IMG/VR virus record: IMGVR_UViG_3300029266_000300
Span: 1 to 28,091 of that record
DNA length: 28,091 bases
Reading direction: 5' to 3' (one strand)
Origin: a virus
The notes under the pieces are model-generated. The model searched no databases. It saw only the letters and a program-made list of their open reading frames with translations, and was not told the DNA's origin. The position numbers and the translations under genes are program-made. Shown here piece after piece: positions 1-5,075 of the stretch (position 1 is the first letter of the stretch; every line of letters starts with the position of its first letter).

Positions 1-86
1 AAAAAGAATATTAAAAATCAAAAATGATCTAAGTAATTGTAAGTAATAGATTAATTTATACAGTACAGCAGCCGTTTAGCATGGCG

Positions 87-103
87 GTTAACTAACAGTT
101 AAC
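87..103. repeat. Inverted repeat GTTAACT-AAC-AGTTAAC
   Basis: Two perfect 7-bp half-sites surround a 3-bp centre, the shape of a dimeric repressor operator. The 11-mer GGTTAACTAAC that includes the left half recurs at 7274-7284, just downstream of a good sigma70 promoter. The first ten bases recur at 11487-11496 inside another promoter. The site overlaps the last codons and stop of a doubtful leftward ORF. A binding role is inference. Confidence 0.35.
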
Positions 104-333
104 AGTCTAAAAATAATAATACCTATATAAACAAGGTAAAAACAGGCTGCATAAAAGCACAGTAATTTAATAATAACTATTCTAGCCAGCCCTTTAGCCC
201 TGATATTTCCAGCCGTTACGATATAATAAAACAAGTGCGGGTGGTGCTGTTGTGCATGCTCACAGCCTTGGACCTCGAACAGACAACTAGCCAGCCTGCA
301 GGCCCTAAGCTCCTGCGCTTTCATATGCGACAT
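88..333 (-). CDS. Doubtful small membrane protein (81 aa)
   Basis: I do not recognise this protein. The ORF could also begin at a TTG at 342, but the ATG at 333 is more natural; neither has a visible Shine-Dalgarno sequence. The N-terminal half is rich in Cys, His and Ala. The last 30 residues are strongly hydrophobic (IVIIKLLCFYAACFYLVYIG and following) and could form one membrane helix. It lies downstream of a leftward terminator (497-518) and of a possible leftward promoter (367-394), which makes it possible as a gene. The lack of an RBS, the AT-rich 3' half and no family resemblance keep confidence low; it could be chance coding potential. Confidence 0.28.
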   Translation of the reverse strand: MSHMKAQELRACRLASCLFEVQGCEHAQQHHPHLFYYIVTAGNIRAKGLARIVIIKLLCFYAACFYLVYIGIIIFRLLTVS

Positions 334-366
334 TGGCGGCAATTGGTGAAATTGTAAGTTGTTCTA

Positions 367-394
367 ATTGTTAACTTTCCCGGTACCTGGTCAA
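367..394 (-). promoter_or_regulatory. Possible leftward sigma70 promoter
   Basis: Read leftward: TTGACC (394-389), a 16-bp spacer, then AACAAT (372-367). This is 5/6 and 4/6 to the sigma70 consensus. It sits between the terminator at 497-518 and the ORF starting at 333. A second TTGACC lies upstream (around 445) with a poorer -10. Confidence 0.35.
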
Positions 395-496
395 GACTGT
401 TTTGACATAGGCATATACGACAATAGCGTTCTTTCTGGTCAAAGTGCTGGGCAGATATGCAACCAGCTAGAACTTGCTCAACCGTAGGACATGAAA

Positions 497-518
497 AAAC
501 CCGCTCTAAAGCGGGTTT
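497..518 (-). terminator. Rho-independent terminator of the left accessory unit
   Basis: A 9-bp stem AAACCCGCT/AGCGGGTTT closes a 4-nt loop. On the minus strand it is followed by T6, so it ends leftward transcription of the unit made of the genes at 1452 to 546. The stem arms are identical to those of the terminator at 1538-1559. Confidence 0.85.
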
Positions 519-545
519 CTTTAGTTTTGGGGCTGTTGGTGCTTA

Positions 546-656
546 TTACTGCAATGCATATCCAAACAGCAGGAACAGCCAGCCAGCGGCGAATATAGAA
601 GCGCAGGCAATAAAGTCTAACAGCCAGACAAGAACAGTTTTAAAAGTATTGTTCAT
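546..656 (-). CDS. Tiny membrane protein, 36 aa
   Basis: The ATG (656-654) overlaps the TGA of the preceding 28-aa ORF as ATGA, and the frame runs to TAA at 546-548 with a second in-frame TAA next to it. The product begins MNNTFKTVLVWLLDF and continues as one hydrophobic helix of about 25 residues ending LFGYALQ. No separate Shine-Dalgarno sequence is visible, so translation probably depends on coupling. It is the last gene before the terminator at 497-518. Single-helix phage microproteins can act as lysis modulators, superinfection-exclusion factors or toxins; nothing here decides. Existence is supported by overlap geometry and position, function is unknown. Confidence 0.6.
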   Translation of the reverse strand: MNNTFKTVLVWLLDFIACASIFAAGWLFLLFGYALQ

Positions 657-739
657 TTGCCAGCCCACAAGAACAGCATAAACACAGCAACAAAACCAAT
701 CAACGGAACTATCATAAATGTGAATATGTCAAAAGTCAT
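653..739 (-). CDS. Tiny membrane protein, 28 aa
   Basis: This ORF starts at ATG 739-737, overlapping the TGA of the YodL-like gene as ATGA, and stops at TGA 655-653, which overlaps the next start in the same way. GGAG lies 7 bases before the ATG, a proper ribosome binding site. The product begins MTFDIFTFMIVPLIGFVAVF and ends FLWAGK: almost entirely one transmembrane helix with a short acidic N-terminus and a C-terminal Lys. Two successive 4-base overlaps plus an RBS make this a convincing gene despite its size. Function is unknown; a two-component small membrane complex with its 36-aa neighbour is a guess. Confidence 0.65.
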   Translation of the reverse strand: MTFDIFTFMIVPLIGFVAVFMLFLWAGK

Positions 740-1161
740 TGGGCTGCTCCGATTTGATTGCACTGCAGGTTTAAATCTATATCGCTCAATTCATGCCAGC
801 CATTTGCCATGCATACTGTCACAGTCTTATCAACCAGCCCAACAACTAAATCACCTACGGACATGCTAGGATGCCTGCATATGTCTAGACGTTCTAAGGC
901 TCCTGTGCCGTGTCCGTTGCCTTCGTCAAATATATCCTCAAGGGTTTGCCTGTTACGAGATCCGGTTGCACTCATAAACATTGTTGGAACATACAGCCCA
1001 GCCTCAACAGCAGCCGTAACACAGGGTTCGGCTTCTTTACCCATGCCCAGCCGTATTAGATCAAAGTAGGCTTTAGCTTCTGGGCTGTTGGGTCTTAGCT
1101 CTAAAGTTTCCTGCAACTCTGGGCTGTTGATAGGACGTTGAAATATTAAATAACTGTGCAT
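736..1161 (-). CDS. YodL-like domain protein (141 aa)
   Basis: A GGAGG sequence lies 9 bases before the ATG, inside the end of the upstream 95-aa gene, so the start is secure. The C-terminal half (residues about 60-128) has the order TLEDIFDEGN, then HPSMSVGDLVV, then CMANGWHEL. This resembles the YodL-like family, where LEDIY, SxSVxDVV and a C-terminal GF/GW-x-E/L recur. Such domains are common on plasmids, integrative elements and phages, often next to DUF932-like or antirestriction-like genes; their biochemical role is not established. The N-terminal 60 residues are unassigned. It is translationally coupled to the 28-aa membrane ORF downstream. The family call is from memory and moderate. 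Confidence 0.6.
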   Translation of the reverse strand: MHSYLIFQRPINSPELQETLELRPNSPEAKAYFDLIRLGMGKEAEPCVTAAVEAGLYVPTMFMSATGSRNRQTLEDIFDEGNGHGTGALERLDICRHPSMSVGDLVVGLVDKTVTVCMANGWHELSDIDLNLQCNQIGAAQ

Positions 1162-1164
1162 TGT

Positions 1165-1452
1165 TTATACCTCCACAAAAACGGTTGTTGTTGGCTTCAA
1201 GAATATTTCATGACCTCCCCACGGGTAATTTTCATCACTACAGGAATAATTGGCGGGACCAAAAAAGTCTTTACGGTTATAGTGGTTACGCTCCAAAGTC
1301 ATTTTAGCATCAAACTTGCGTTTAAAGGTTTGCCCCTTCTTTAGGCTTTTAAGCTCAACGGCTTTATACTCAATGTCGTCATGTCCGGTGAATGTCATAG
1401 GCTCGCCATGTGCTGCTTCATAGGCTTTCATTTTTTTCATAAGTTCGTTCAT
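1165..1452 (-). CDS. Hypothetical protein (95 aa)
   Basis: First gene of the promoter-proximal unit downstream of a good leftward promoter (1498-1527). The leader carries the recurring GAAAGTGACC element 7 bases before the ATG. The product begins MNELMKKMKAYEAAHGEP, and its middle is basic (KSLKKGQTFKRKFDAK). The C-terminal part is aromatic-rich and ends in a beta-prone TTTVFVEV. No signal peptide or membrane segment is seen. I do not recognise a family. Its last codons contain the GGAGG used by the YodL-like gene, so the two are expressed together. Confidence 0.65.
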   Translation of the reverse strand: MNELMKKMKAYEAAHGEPMTFTGHDDIEYKAVELKSLKKGQTFKRKFDAKMTLERNHYNRKDFFGPANYSCSDENYPWGGHEIFLKPTTTVFVEV

Positions 1453-1497
1453 TGTGTGTGGTCACTTTCATGGTTGGGCGCTTGGTTGCGCTGCGCG

Positions 1498-1527
1498 ATT
1501 GTACGCTTTTAAATGTTCCAAAGTAAA
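1498..1527 (-). promoter_or_regulatory. Leftward sigma70-type promoter
   Basis: Read leftward: TTTACT (1527-1522), 18-bp spacer, TACAAT (1503-1498). The -10 is 5/6. It lies between the terminator at 1538-1559 and the ATG at 1452, exactly where a promoter for the second leftward unit is needed. Confidence 0.6.
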
Positions 1528-1537
1528 GCCCAATAAA

Positions 1538-1559
1538 AAACCCGCTAAAAAGCGGGTTT
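1538..1559 (-). terminator. Rho-independent terminator after the DUF932 unit
   Basis: A 9-bp stem AAACCCGCT/AGCGGGTTT encloses an A4 loop (T4 on the transcript strand), followed leftward by T6. It starts 8 bases after the stop of the 48-aa gene. The arms are identical to those of the terminator at 497-518, which points to duplication or shared origin. Confidence 0.85.
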
Positions 1560-1566
1560 CTATAGT

Positions 1567-1713
1567 CTATTTTAGCTTAGATATTTTCTTGTCTATCTCC
1601 CGCTTTTTTCGTTCTAAGGCTGCAGCCCTGCGCCGTATTGTTCTGTTGCTGGGTCCGTCATGAACTTTCCCGTGAACCTGACCGCCGTGGCGCTTTATTG
1701 TATAACCTACCAT
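1567..1713 (-). CDS. Small basic protein (48 aa), coupled to DUF932
   Basis: The ATG (1713-1711) shares its A with the TAA of the DUF932 gene (TAATG), and the frame ends at TAG 1569-1567, 8 bases before a strong terminator. The product begins MVGYTIKRHGGQVHGKVHDG. Its C-terminal half is highly charged and helix-prone (IRRRAAALERKKREIDKKIS), with about 17 Lys/Arg in 48 residues. That suggests a nucleic-acid-binding or coiled-coil peptide. No independent Shine-Dalgarno sequence is visible, so translation is probably by reinitiation. The tight position between stop and terminator is the main support. No family is recognised. Confidence 0.6.
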   Translation of the reverse strand: MVGYTIKRHGGQVHGKVHDGPSNRTIRRRAAALERKKREIDKKISKLK

Positions 1714-2591
1714 TACGCAGCCGCCATGAAATTATTTGCAAGCTCGAACAAGTCAGCGTTGATTTTAGTATTACCAGTGACTGCAGTTATGGCTCTAGCC
1801 TTACGCAAGCGACCTTCTGGAAACTTGGTCGAAGTGCTTACAATCTCAATAGGAGCGCAGCCAGTACCGTTGCAAAATGTTTCCTGCACTTTGTTAAATA
1901 GGTTCCAGAGATTATTAGGTGCATCACTATCACGCCTGACCTTTAACATTTGGTCAATTGTTTCATTGGTCCAATAACTGGCGTTCTTGACTGGTGCATC
2001 ATAGGCCCTGTTTGAGTGAACATAAAGCGGTTGCCAGCCCCGCAGCCTGCAGGCCTCACGTGCAAATTGACGCTGTGAACTTTCGTCTAGGCTGGTGGTT
2101 TCAACCATACGCTGGATAGTGTCCATAACATTAGGCAGGCTTTTCACTTTATCGCGCACAATGTCCTCATATGCTGTGACTGTAGCAGCATTGTGGCGCA
2201 GCCGTGAGAAAACCCCAGCAGAAGCATAAACAAGATTATTGCTGCATGCATATCTAAACATACCTTGGCCTAAGCCTAAGCTTGTCCGCTTGTTATGACT
2301 GTTCAAGATTATCAATTGCGGGTTTGTGTTTCCGTTATCTAATCCAGAAAACATTTGATTAAGGTTTTCATTTTCAAACCGTATCAAGTGCGCAGCGTAT
2401 GCGCTGTTTTCTGGTTTTCTGCTGTGCTGCTGGCTGGCATGCACTGGCTGGAAGCCGTGGTCCGCCAATATCTCAACCGCTGTTCCGGTATTAATAAAAC
2501 CATAACGGCTGGTTACATTTGGGCTGGCTACATCAGATAGCGCAGCGGGAGCCATTTTTGAAACTAAATCTTGTGTTTGGAAGTCTAACAT
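1713..2591 (-). CDS. DUF932 family protein (292 aa)
   Basis: The ATG at 2591 is preferred over an in-frame GTG at 2603, because that GTG belongs to a GTGACC element repeated in front of other genes, including out of frame. Near the N-terminus the sequence SRYGFINTGTAVEILADHGF followed by PVHASQQ matches the DUF932 pattern (Y-x-F/I-x-T...L...GF-P...A-Q). Further on, IRFEN, PQLIILNSHN and MFRYACSNNLV fit the beta-rich core of this family, in which a host-specific hairpin region is followed by R..CxN. DUF932 proteins are frequent on plasmids and phages; their function is not settled. No membrane segment is seen. The family call is firm, the function unknown. Confidence 0.8.
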   Translation of the reverse strand: MLDFQTQDLVSKMAPAALSDVASPNVTSRYGFINTGTAVEILADHGFQPVHASQQHSRKPENSAYAAHLIRFENENLNQMFSGLDNGNTNPQLIILNSHNKRTSLGLGQGMFRYACSNNLVYASAGVFSRLRHNAATVTAYEDIVRDKVKSLPNVMDTIQRMVETTSLDESSQRQFAREACRLRGWQPLYVHSNRAYDAPVKNASYWTNETIDQMLKVRRDSDAPNNLWNLFNKVQETFCNGTGCAPIEIVSTSTKFPEGRLRKARAITAVTGNTKINADLFELANNFMAAA

Positions 2592-2616
2592 ATTTTTGGT
2601 CACTTTCTTTTAGTTG
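2592..2616 (-). promoter_or_regulatory. Conserved leader/RBS element before DUF932
   Basis: Read leftward: CAACTAAAAGAAAGTGACC, then AAAAAT and the ATG. AAGAAAGTGACCAAAAA recurs exactly before the 71-aa gene (2871-2890). GAAAGTGACC recurs before the 95-aa gene, and a close relative lies at 16558-16595. It resembles a degenerate extended Shine-Dalgarno sequence (AAGGAGGTGA), but the conservation extends beyond that. Confidence 0.5.
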
Positions 2617-2619
2617 GTT

Positions 2620-2647
2620 GGCTGGGCAATGGTATTACTGCCCAGCC
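2620..2647. repeat. Inverted repeat GGCTGGGCA / TGCCCAGCC
   Basis: A perfect 9-bp stem with a 10-nt loop lies between the stop of the 71-aa gene and the DUF932 leader. No T-tract follows in either direction, so it is more likely an mRNA-stabilising or processing hairpin, or an operator, than a terminator. Confidence 0.5.
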
Positions 2648-2654
2648 TAATAAA

Positions 2655-2870
2655 TCACATAACTTGAAAACCGTGTTCGGTTGGATTAGCGCGATAGGTA
2701 ACAGAAGCAGCTTCAAACACTGCATGCCAGCGGCCTGTTTTAGCATCACATATATTAATGTGATTAATCCACTGTAAATTGCAGCCGCGTATTGCAAAGT
2801 CTAAAGCCTTACGGCTTCCGAAATTTCTAGCACTGCGATTTACTTTTAAAACCGATTTAACTTGTAGCAT
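2655..2870 (-). CDS. Hypothetical protein (71 aa)
   Basis: The ATG at 2870 follows the shared AAGAAAGTGACCAAAAA leader. An in-frame upstream extension exists but lacks an RBS and reads through that leader. The product begins MLQVKSVLKVNRSARNFGSR and contains LDFAIRGCNLQWINHINICD near the middle, ending HGFQVM. It is small, mildly basic and soluble, with two Cys. I do not recognise a family. It lies between the DUF7178-like gene and the DUF932 gene; a possible own promoter with an extended -10 lies about 120 bases upstream. Confidence 0.55.
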   Translation of the reverse strand: MLQVKSVLKVNRSARNFGSRKALDFAIRGCNLQWINHINICDAKTGRWHAVFEAASVTYRANPTEHGFQVM

Positions 2871-2890
2871 GTTTTTGGTCACTTTCTTGG
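2871..2890 (-). promoter_or_regulatory. Conserved leader/RBS element before the 71-aa gene
   Basis: Reads leftward CCAAGAAAGTGACCAAAAAC directly before ATG. It shares 17 consecutive bases (AAGAAAGTGACCAAAAA) with the DUF932 leader; the proteins that follow share no similarity beyond the first Met-Leu. Confidence 0.5.
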
Positions 2891-2987
2891 TTGGTGCAAC
2901 AAAACTATTCTGCTGCTGTTTGTTAAAGATCACACTTTTAAATGTTATACAAGTTTTATTTTAAAAACTGCCCAACCATTGCAGGAC

Positions 2988-2996
2988 AGTATACCA
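2988..2996 (-). promoter_or_regulatory. Possible extended -10 promoter
   Basis: TGGTATACT read leftward has the TGn extension and a 5/6 -10 (TATACT). It lies in the roughly 160-base gap between the DUF7178-like gene and the 71-aa gene. No good -35 is present, as is usual for extended -10 promoters. Confidence 0.35.
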
Positions 2997-3031
2997 GAAA
3001 AATAAAAACCCCACGACCATATATATATATT

Positions 3032-3715
3032 TCATTTGATATTATGCATGTCTCGCCAGTGGTTCCAAGTGACAGCCTGCACTTGGCAGCCTGTTATGGC
3101 ACGGCTGGGTGGACCTTGTTCAATTTCATTTATCACTTCTGCAGCGCAGCAATAAGCATCAGCTATCTTGTAATATTCTTTTTTAGTTATGCTGCTTTTG
3201 GTGCTGCTTAGACTGTGGCGTTCTCCATAGTATATATTTTTGGCGTGACCATCGACACAAACTGAATTAATGCCCCTTAAATAATCTGGTTGTCCTGCAT
3301 ATCTTATACAGTCATAAAAGGCTTTTGTTTTTAATCCGTTTAGTATTGTTCTGGTTGCTTCTGTTTCCTGTTCTAAGTTTTCACAGTCTAGCTGTAGTAT
3401 ATCAATAGTTTTGTGTTTGTTGTTGTTATAGGTTGATACTTTTATATCTAACAGATTAGCTCCTGCGCTGTAGCCCTGCGCCATATGTTCGGCATCAATA
3501 ACATTTTTGGGCCATTTGTTATTGGGCGATAGTCCACTAGCTGCGCCAATAACCCTCTCAACATTTAAACCAGATTTGACTGCAATGGCATCAAATGTTT
3601 TGTAGGCTATGTTATACCATTGCTTGCCATATTGTTTGGTTGCTTCTGGTGCCGAATAATACACACCTAAAATATTAAGTGCCGACAGCCTGCGCTGTAG
3701 TTCGCCATGTTCCAT
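3032..3715 (-). CDS. DUF7178-like phage protein (227 aa)
   Basis: AAGGA lies 8 bases before the ATG. Motifs in order are GAASGLSPNNKWPKNVIDAE (about 57-76), VSTYNNNKHKTIDIL, LNGLKTKAFYDCI, SVCVDGHAKNIYYG, EYYKIADAYCCAA, and QAVTWNHWRD near the C-terminus. This order (LSPNNxW.N..DA, TYxxNKxKA, L.G.KT..FY, VDxHA, YR.IA.AY, QA.TW..WR) is one I know from a family of uncharacterised phage and plasmid proteins now called DUF7178. The spacing of helices and the invariant Asp-x-His-Ala invite comparison with helix-hairpin-helix nucleases or glycosylases, but I cannot support a reaction. It is the first gene of the leftward unit, 5' to the 71-aa, DUF932 and 48-aa genes. Confidence 0.65.
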   Translation of the reverse strand: MEHGELQRRLSALNILGVYYSAPEATKQYGKQWYNIAYKTFDAIAVKSGLNVERVIGAASGLSPNNKWPKNVIDAEHMAQGYSAGANLLDIKVSTYNNNKHKTIDILQLDCENLEQETEATRTILNGLKTKAFYDCIRYAGQPDYLRGINSVCVDGHAKNIYYGERHSLSSTKSSITKKEYYKIADAYCCAAEVINEIEQGPPSRAITGCQVQAVTWNHWRDMHNIK

Positions 3716-4054
3716 TTTGTATTCCTTAGTTGGTTTCGTTTACTGGTGGTCAAACCAGAGTGCTAGAATAACAGGTTAACAGGCGGGCGCAAGTTTAATA
3801 ATTATGAGGAGGGAACATTTGCACCTAGATGAACGGGTTTTTCTGGTTTTTTGTTGAAAATGATTTTATTTTTTATTTTTTTTTTTCATCCCCCCCCCAC
3901 CAAGGGCGCTGTGTATATACATATGTAACATCTTATTTATATAGCTACTAATGCCATTACACGCCCAAGTCTTTTTTCTTCTTGACTTACCTTGCCACCG
4001 TCTTTAGTTATCACCCCACCAGCTAACTATAACCAACTAGGATTGGAATGACTA
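3716..4054. other. Divergent control region with homopolymer tracts
   Basis: The 339 bases separate leftward and rightward units and hold no convincing gene. They contain a leftward promoter (3765-3792), GAGGAGGG at about 3805 with no suitably spaced start, a run of T11 (3876-3886) followed by CAT and C9 (3890-3898), and a 10-bp palindrome TACATATGTA (3918-3927). A possible rightward -35 TTGACT (3982-3987) has no good -10, and the leader CCAACTAGGATTGGAATG precedes the start at 4055. The tracts could mark an origin, a regulatory bend or an assembly weak point. Confidence 0.6.
3765..3792 (-). promoter_or_regulatory. Leftward promoter for the DUF7178-like unit
   Basis: Read leftward: TTGCGC (3792-3787), 16-bp spacer, TATTCT (3770-3765) preceded by TGT, giving an extended -10 (TGTTATTCT). 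It lies 50 bases before the ATG at 3715. Confidence 0.5.
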
Positions 4055-4447
4055 ATGAAAACTGAAGAAAACAATGGCCCTACAAGGGTAGTACTTAAAG
4101 GCATGGGCGGTAGGATAACACTTACCAAACGTATGCTTAGTAAGAGTATCATAGATGCTAACAAGAGCATCACTGTATTCCTCAAGGAGCATGTAACCCT
4201 TAGTGGGTATGACGATATCGGCAATGGTGAGAAAGTAGTCCACAATGCCGTATTATCTACGTTTGACGCGCAGGAAGTTTTAGAAACTACTATTACTTTG
4301 TATCGTAGACCAAGAGGAGACAAGCTATTGTCGATACAAAACCTCTCTAAACTCGCTAAAGAGGGTGATACAGTCATGTTTGACATGATGGATGGTGACA
4401 TATGGATGGTTGTACATACTCCATCTGAATTAGAGGAAGCCGCATGA
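4055..4447 (+). CDS. Hypothetical protein (130 aa), first early gene
   Basis: First gene of the rightward arm. GGA lies 7 bases upstream of the ATG within the CCAACTAGGATTGGAATG leader. The product begins MKTEENNGPTRVVLKGMGGR and is basic in the first half, with ITLTKRMLSKSIIDANKSI, then alternates short beta- and helix-prone stretches; the C-terminus is acidic (TPSELEEAA). No membrane segment or known motif is seen. Its place at the head of the early transcript suggests host takeover or regulation, which is inference only. It overlaps the next gene as ATGA. Confidence 0.75.
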   Translation: MKTEENNGPTRVVLKGMGGRITLTKRMLSKSIIDANKSITVFLKEHVTLSGYDDIGNGEKVVHNAVLSTFDAQEVLETTITLYRRPRGDKLLSIQNLSKLAKEGDTVMFDMMDGDIWMVVHTPSELEEAA

Positions 4448-4773
4448 ACATATCATTAGATATTAGTGACTTTGGTACACTCTGGCACACAGCCTGCAAG
4501 GGTTTGGACCTAGAGGGGGGCCGTTTTGAACACATAAAGGGTAAACCACTACATATTATGCCCTTTAGTACCAGTTATTTCTATTGGCTGGGCAATAATG
4601 ACCTGCAGGCATTGGCTGCACTGCAACTACTAACCCAATCTGGATACAAAGCAGGTCTATTTTGGGATACAGCGCCTATAAACGATGACCCTGATGACTA
4701 TACACCTTGGGGTTACGTTATTATTACTGAACTTTCGTATGAAAACAATGAAAAACCTGACCAATTTAAATAA
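4444..4773 (+). CDS. Hypothetical protein (109 aa)
   Basis: The start overlaps the previous stop (ATGA). The sequence contains SYFYWLGNNDLQALAALQLL in the middle, a likely amphipathic helix, followed by SGYKAGLFWDTAP and a Pro/Asp-rich turn before WGYVIIT. It is soluble and acidic. I do not recognise a family. Cotranscription with the integrase-ThyX genes and the absence of any gap suggest an early accessory role. Confidence 0.72.
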   Translation: MNISLDISDFGTLWHTACKGLDLEGGRFEHIKGKPLHIMPFSTSYFYWLGNNDLQALAALQLLTQSGYKAGLFWDTAPINDDPDDYTPWGYVIITELSYENNEKPDQFK

Positions 4774-4784
4774 AGGAATAAACT

Positions 4785-5075
4785 ATGCCTAAAGTTAAAA
4801 CAACTAAAAGTCCTTACAGTGATACTGTAACTCTTATAAACTCTGACATGAGGGCCATACTTGATTTGTTCAACACAGTAGACAGCGTGTTGGATGATAT
4901 CATGGAGACCTGTGATCTAAATCTGTCTGACATACGGCGCATGCGGGAAGTACTCTACCCTGTAGCCCACAAGCTTAACTTTCGTCCTCAGGAAGTGGAC
5001 GGTGAGATAAAGCCGTGGCTACCTAAAGTGTTGGCTACAGATGACAACGCTTGGTTTAATGATGCCTGTGAATGA
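4785..5075 (+). CDS. Hypothetical protein (96 aa)
   Basis: AAAGGA lies 9 bases before the ATG. The product begins MPKVKTTKSPYSDTVTLINS and continues with a helical acidic stretch (DLFNTVDSVLDDIMETCDLN) and RRMREVLYPVAHKL. It is soluble, about 11 kDa, and has no recognised motif. Its 3' end overlaps the integrase start, so the integrase may depend on it for translation. Its position directly before a tyrosine integrase would suit an excisionase-like directionality factor, but it lacks an obvious winged-helix signature and this is only a possibility. Confidence 0.7.
   Translation: MPKVKTTKSPYSDTVTLINSDMRAILDLFNTVDSVLDDIMETCDLNLSDIRRMREVLYPVAHKLNFRPQEVDGEIKPWLPKVLATDDNAWFNDACE

Noticed and set aside
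758-1069. A rightward 103-codon frame opposite the YodL-like gene
   Set aside because: It is antisense to a gene with a GGAGG start and a chained operon. It has no ribosome binding site and no family pattern.
2592-2603. GTG at 2603 as start of the DUF932 gene
   Set aside because: The GTGACC is part of an untranslated leader repeated before other genes, once out of frame, so the ATG at 2591 is preferred.
3019-3030. (AT)6 dinucleotide run
   Set aside because: Short simple sequence in an AT-rich gap after the DUF7178-like gene; no sign of function.
3829-3951. A 40-codon rightward ORF across the T11/C9 tracts, with GAGGAGG upstream
   Set aside because: The spacing from GAGGAGG to the ATG is too long, the product is a low-complexity Phe/Tyr/Ser string generated by the homopolymers, and no operon context supports it.
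4027-4401. A leftward 124-codon frame opposite the first early gene
   Set aside because: The Ser/Leu-rich product is typical of antisense shadow frames; the rightward gene has an RBS and ATGA coupling.
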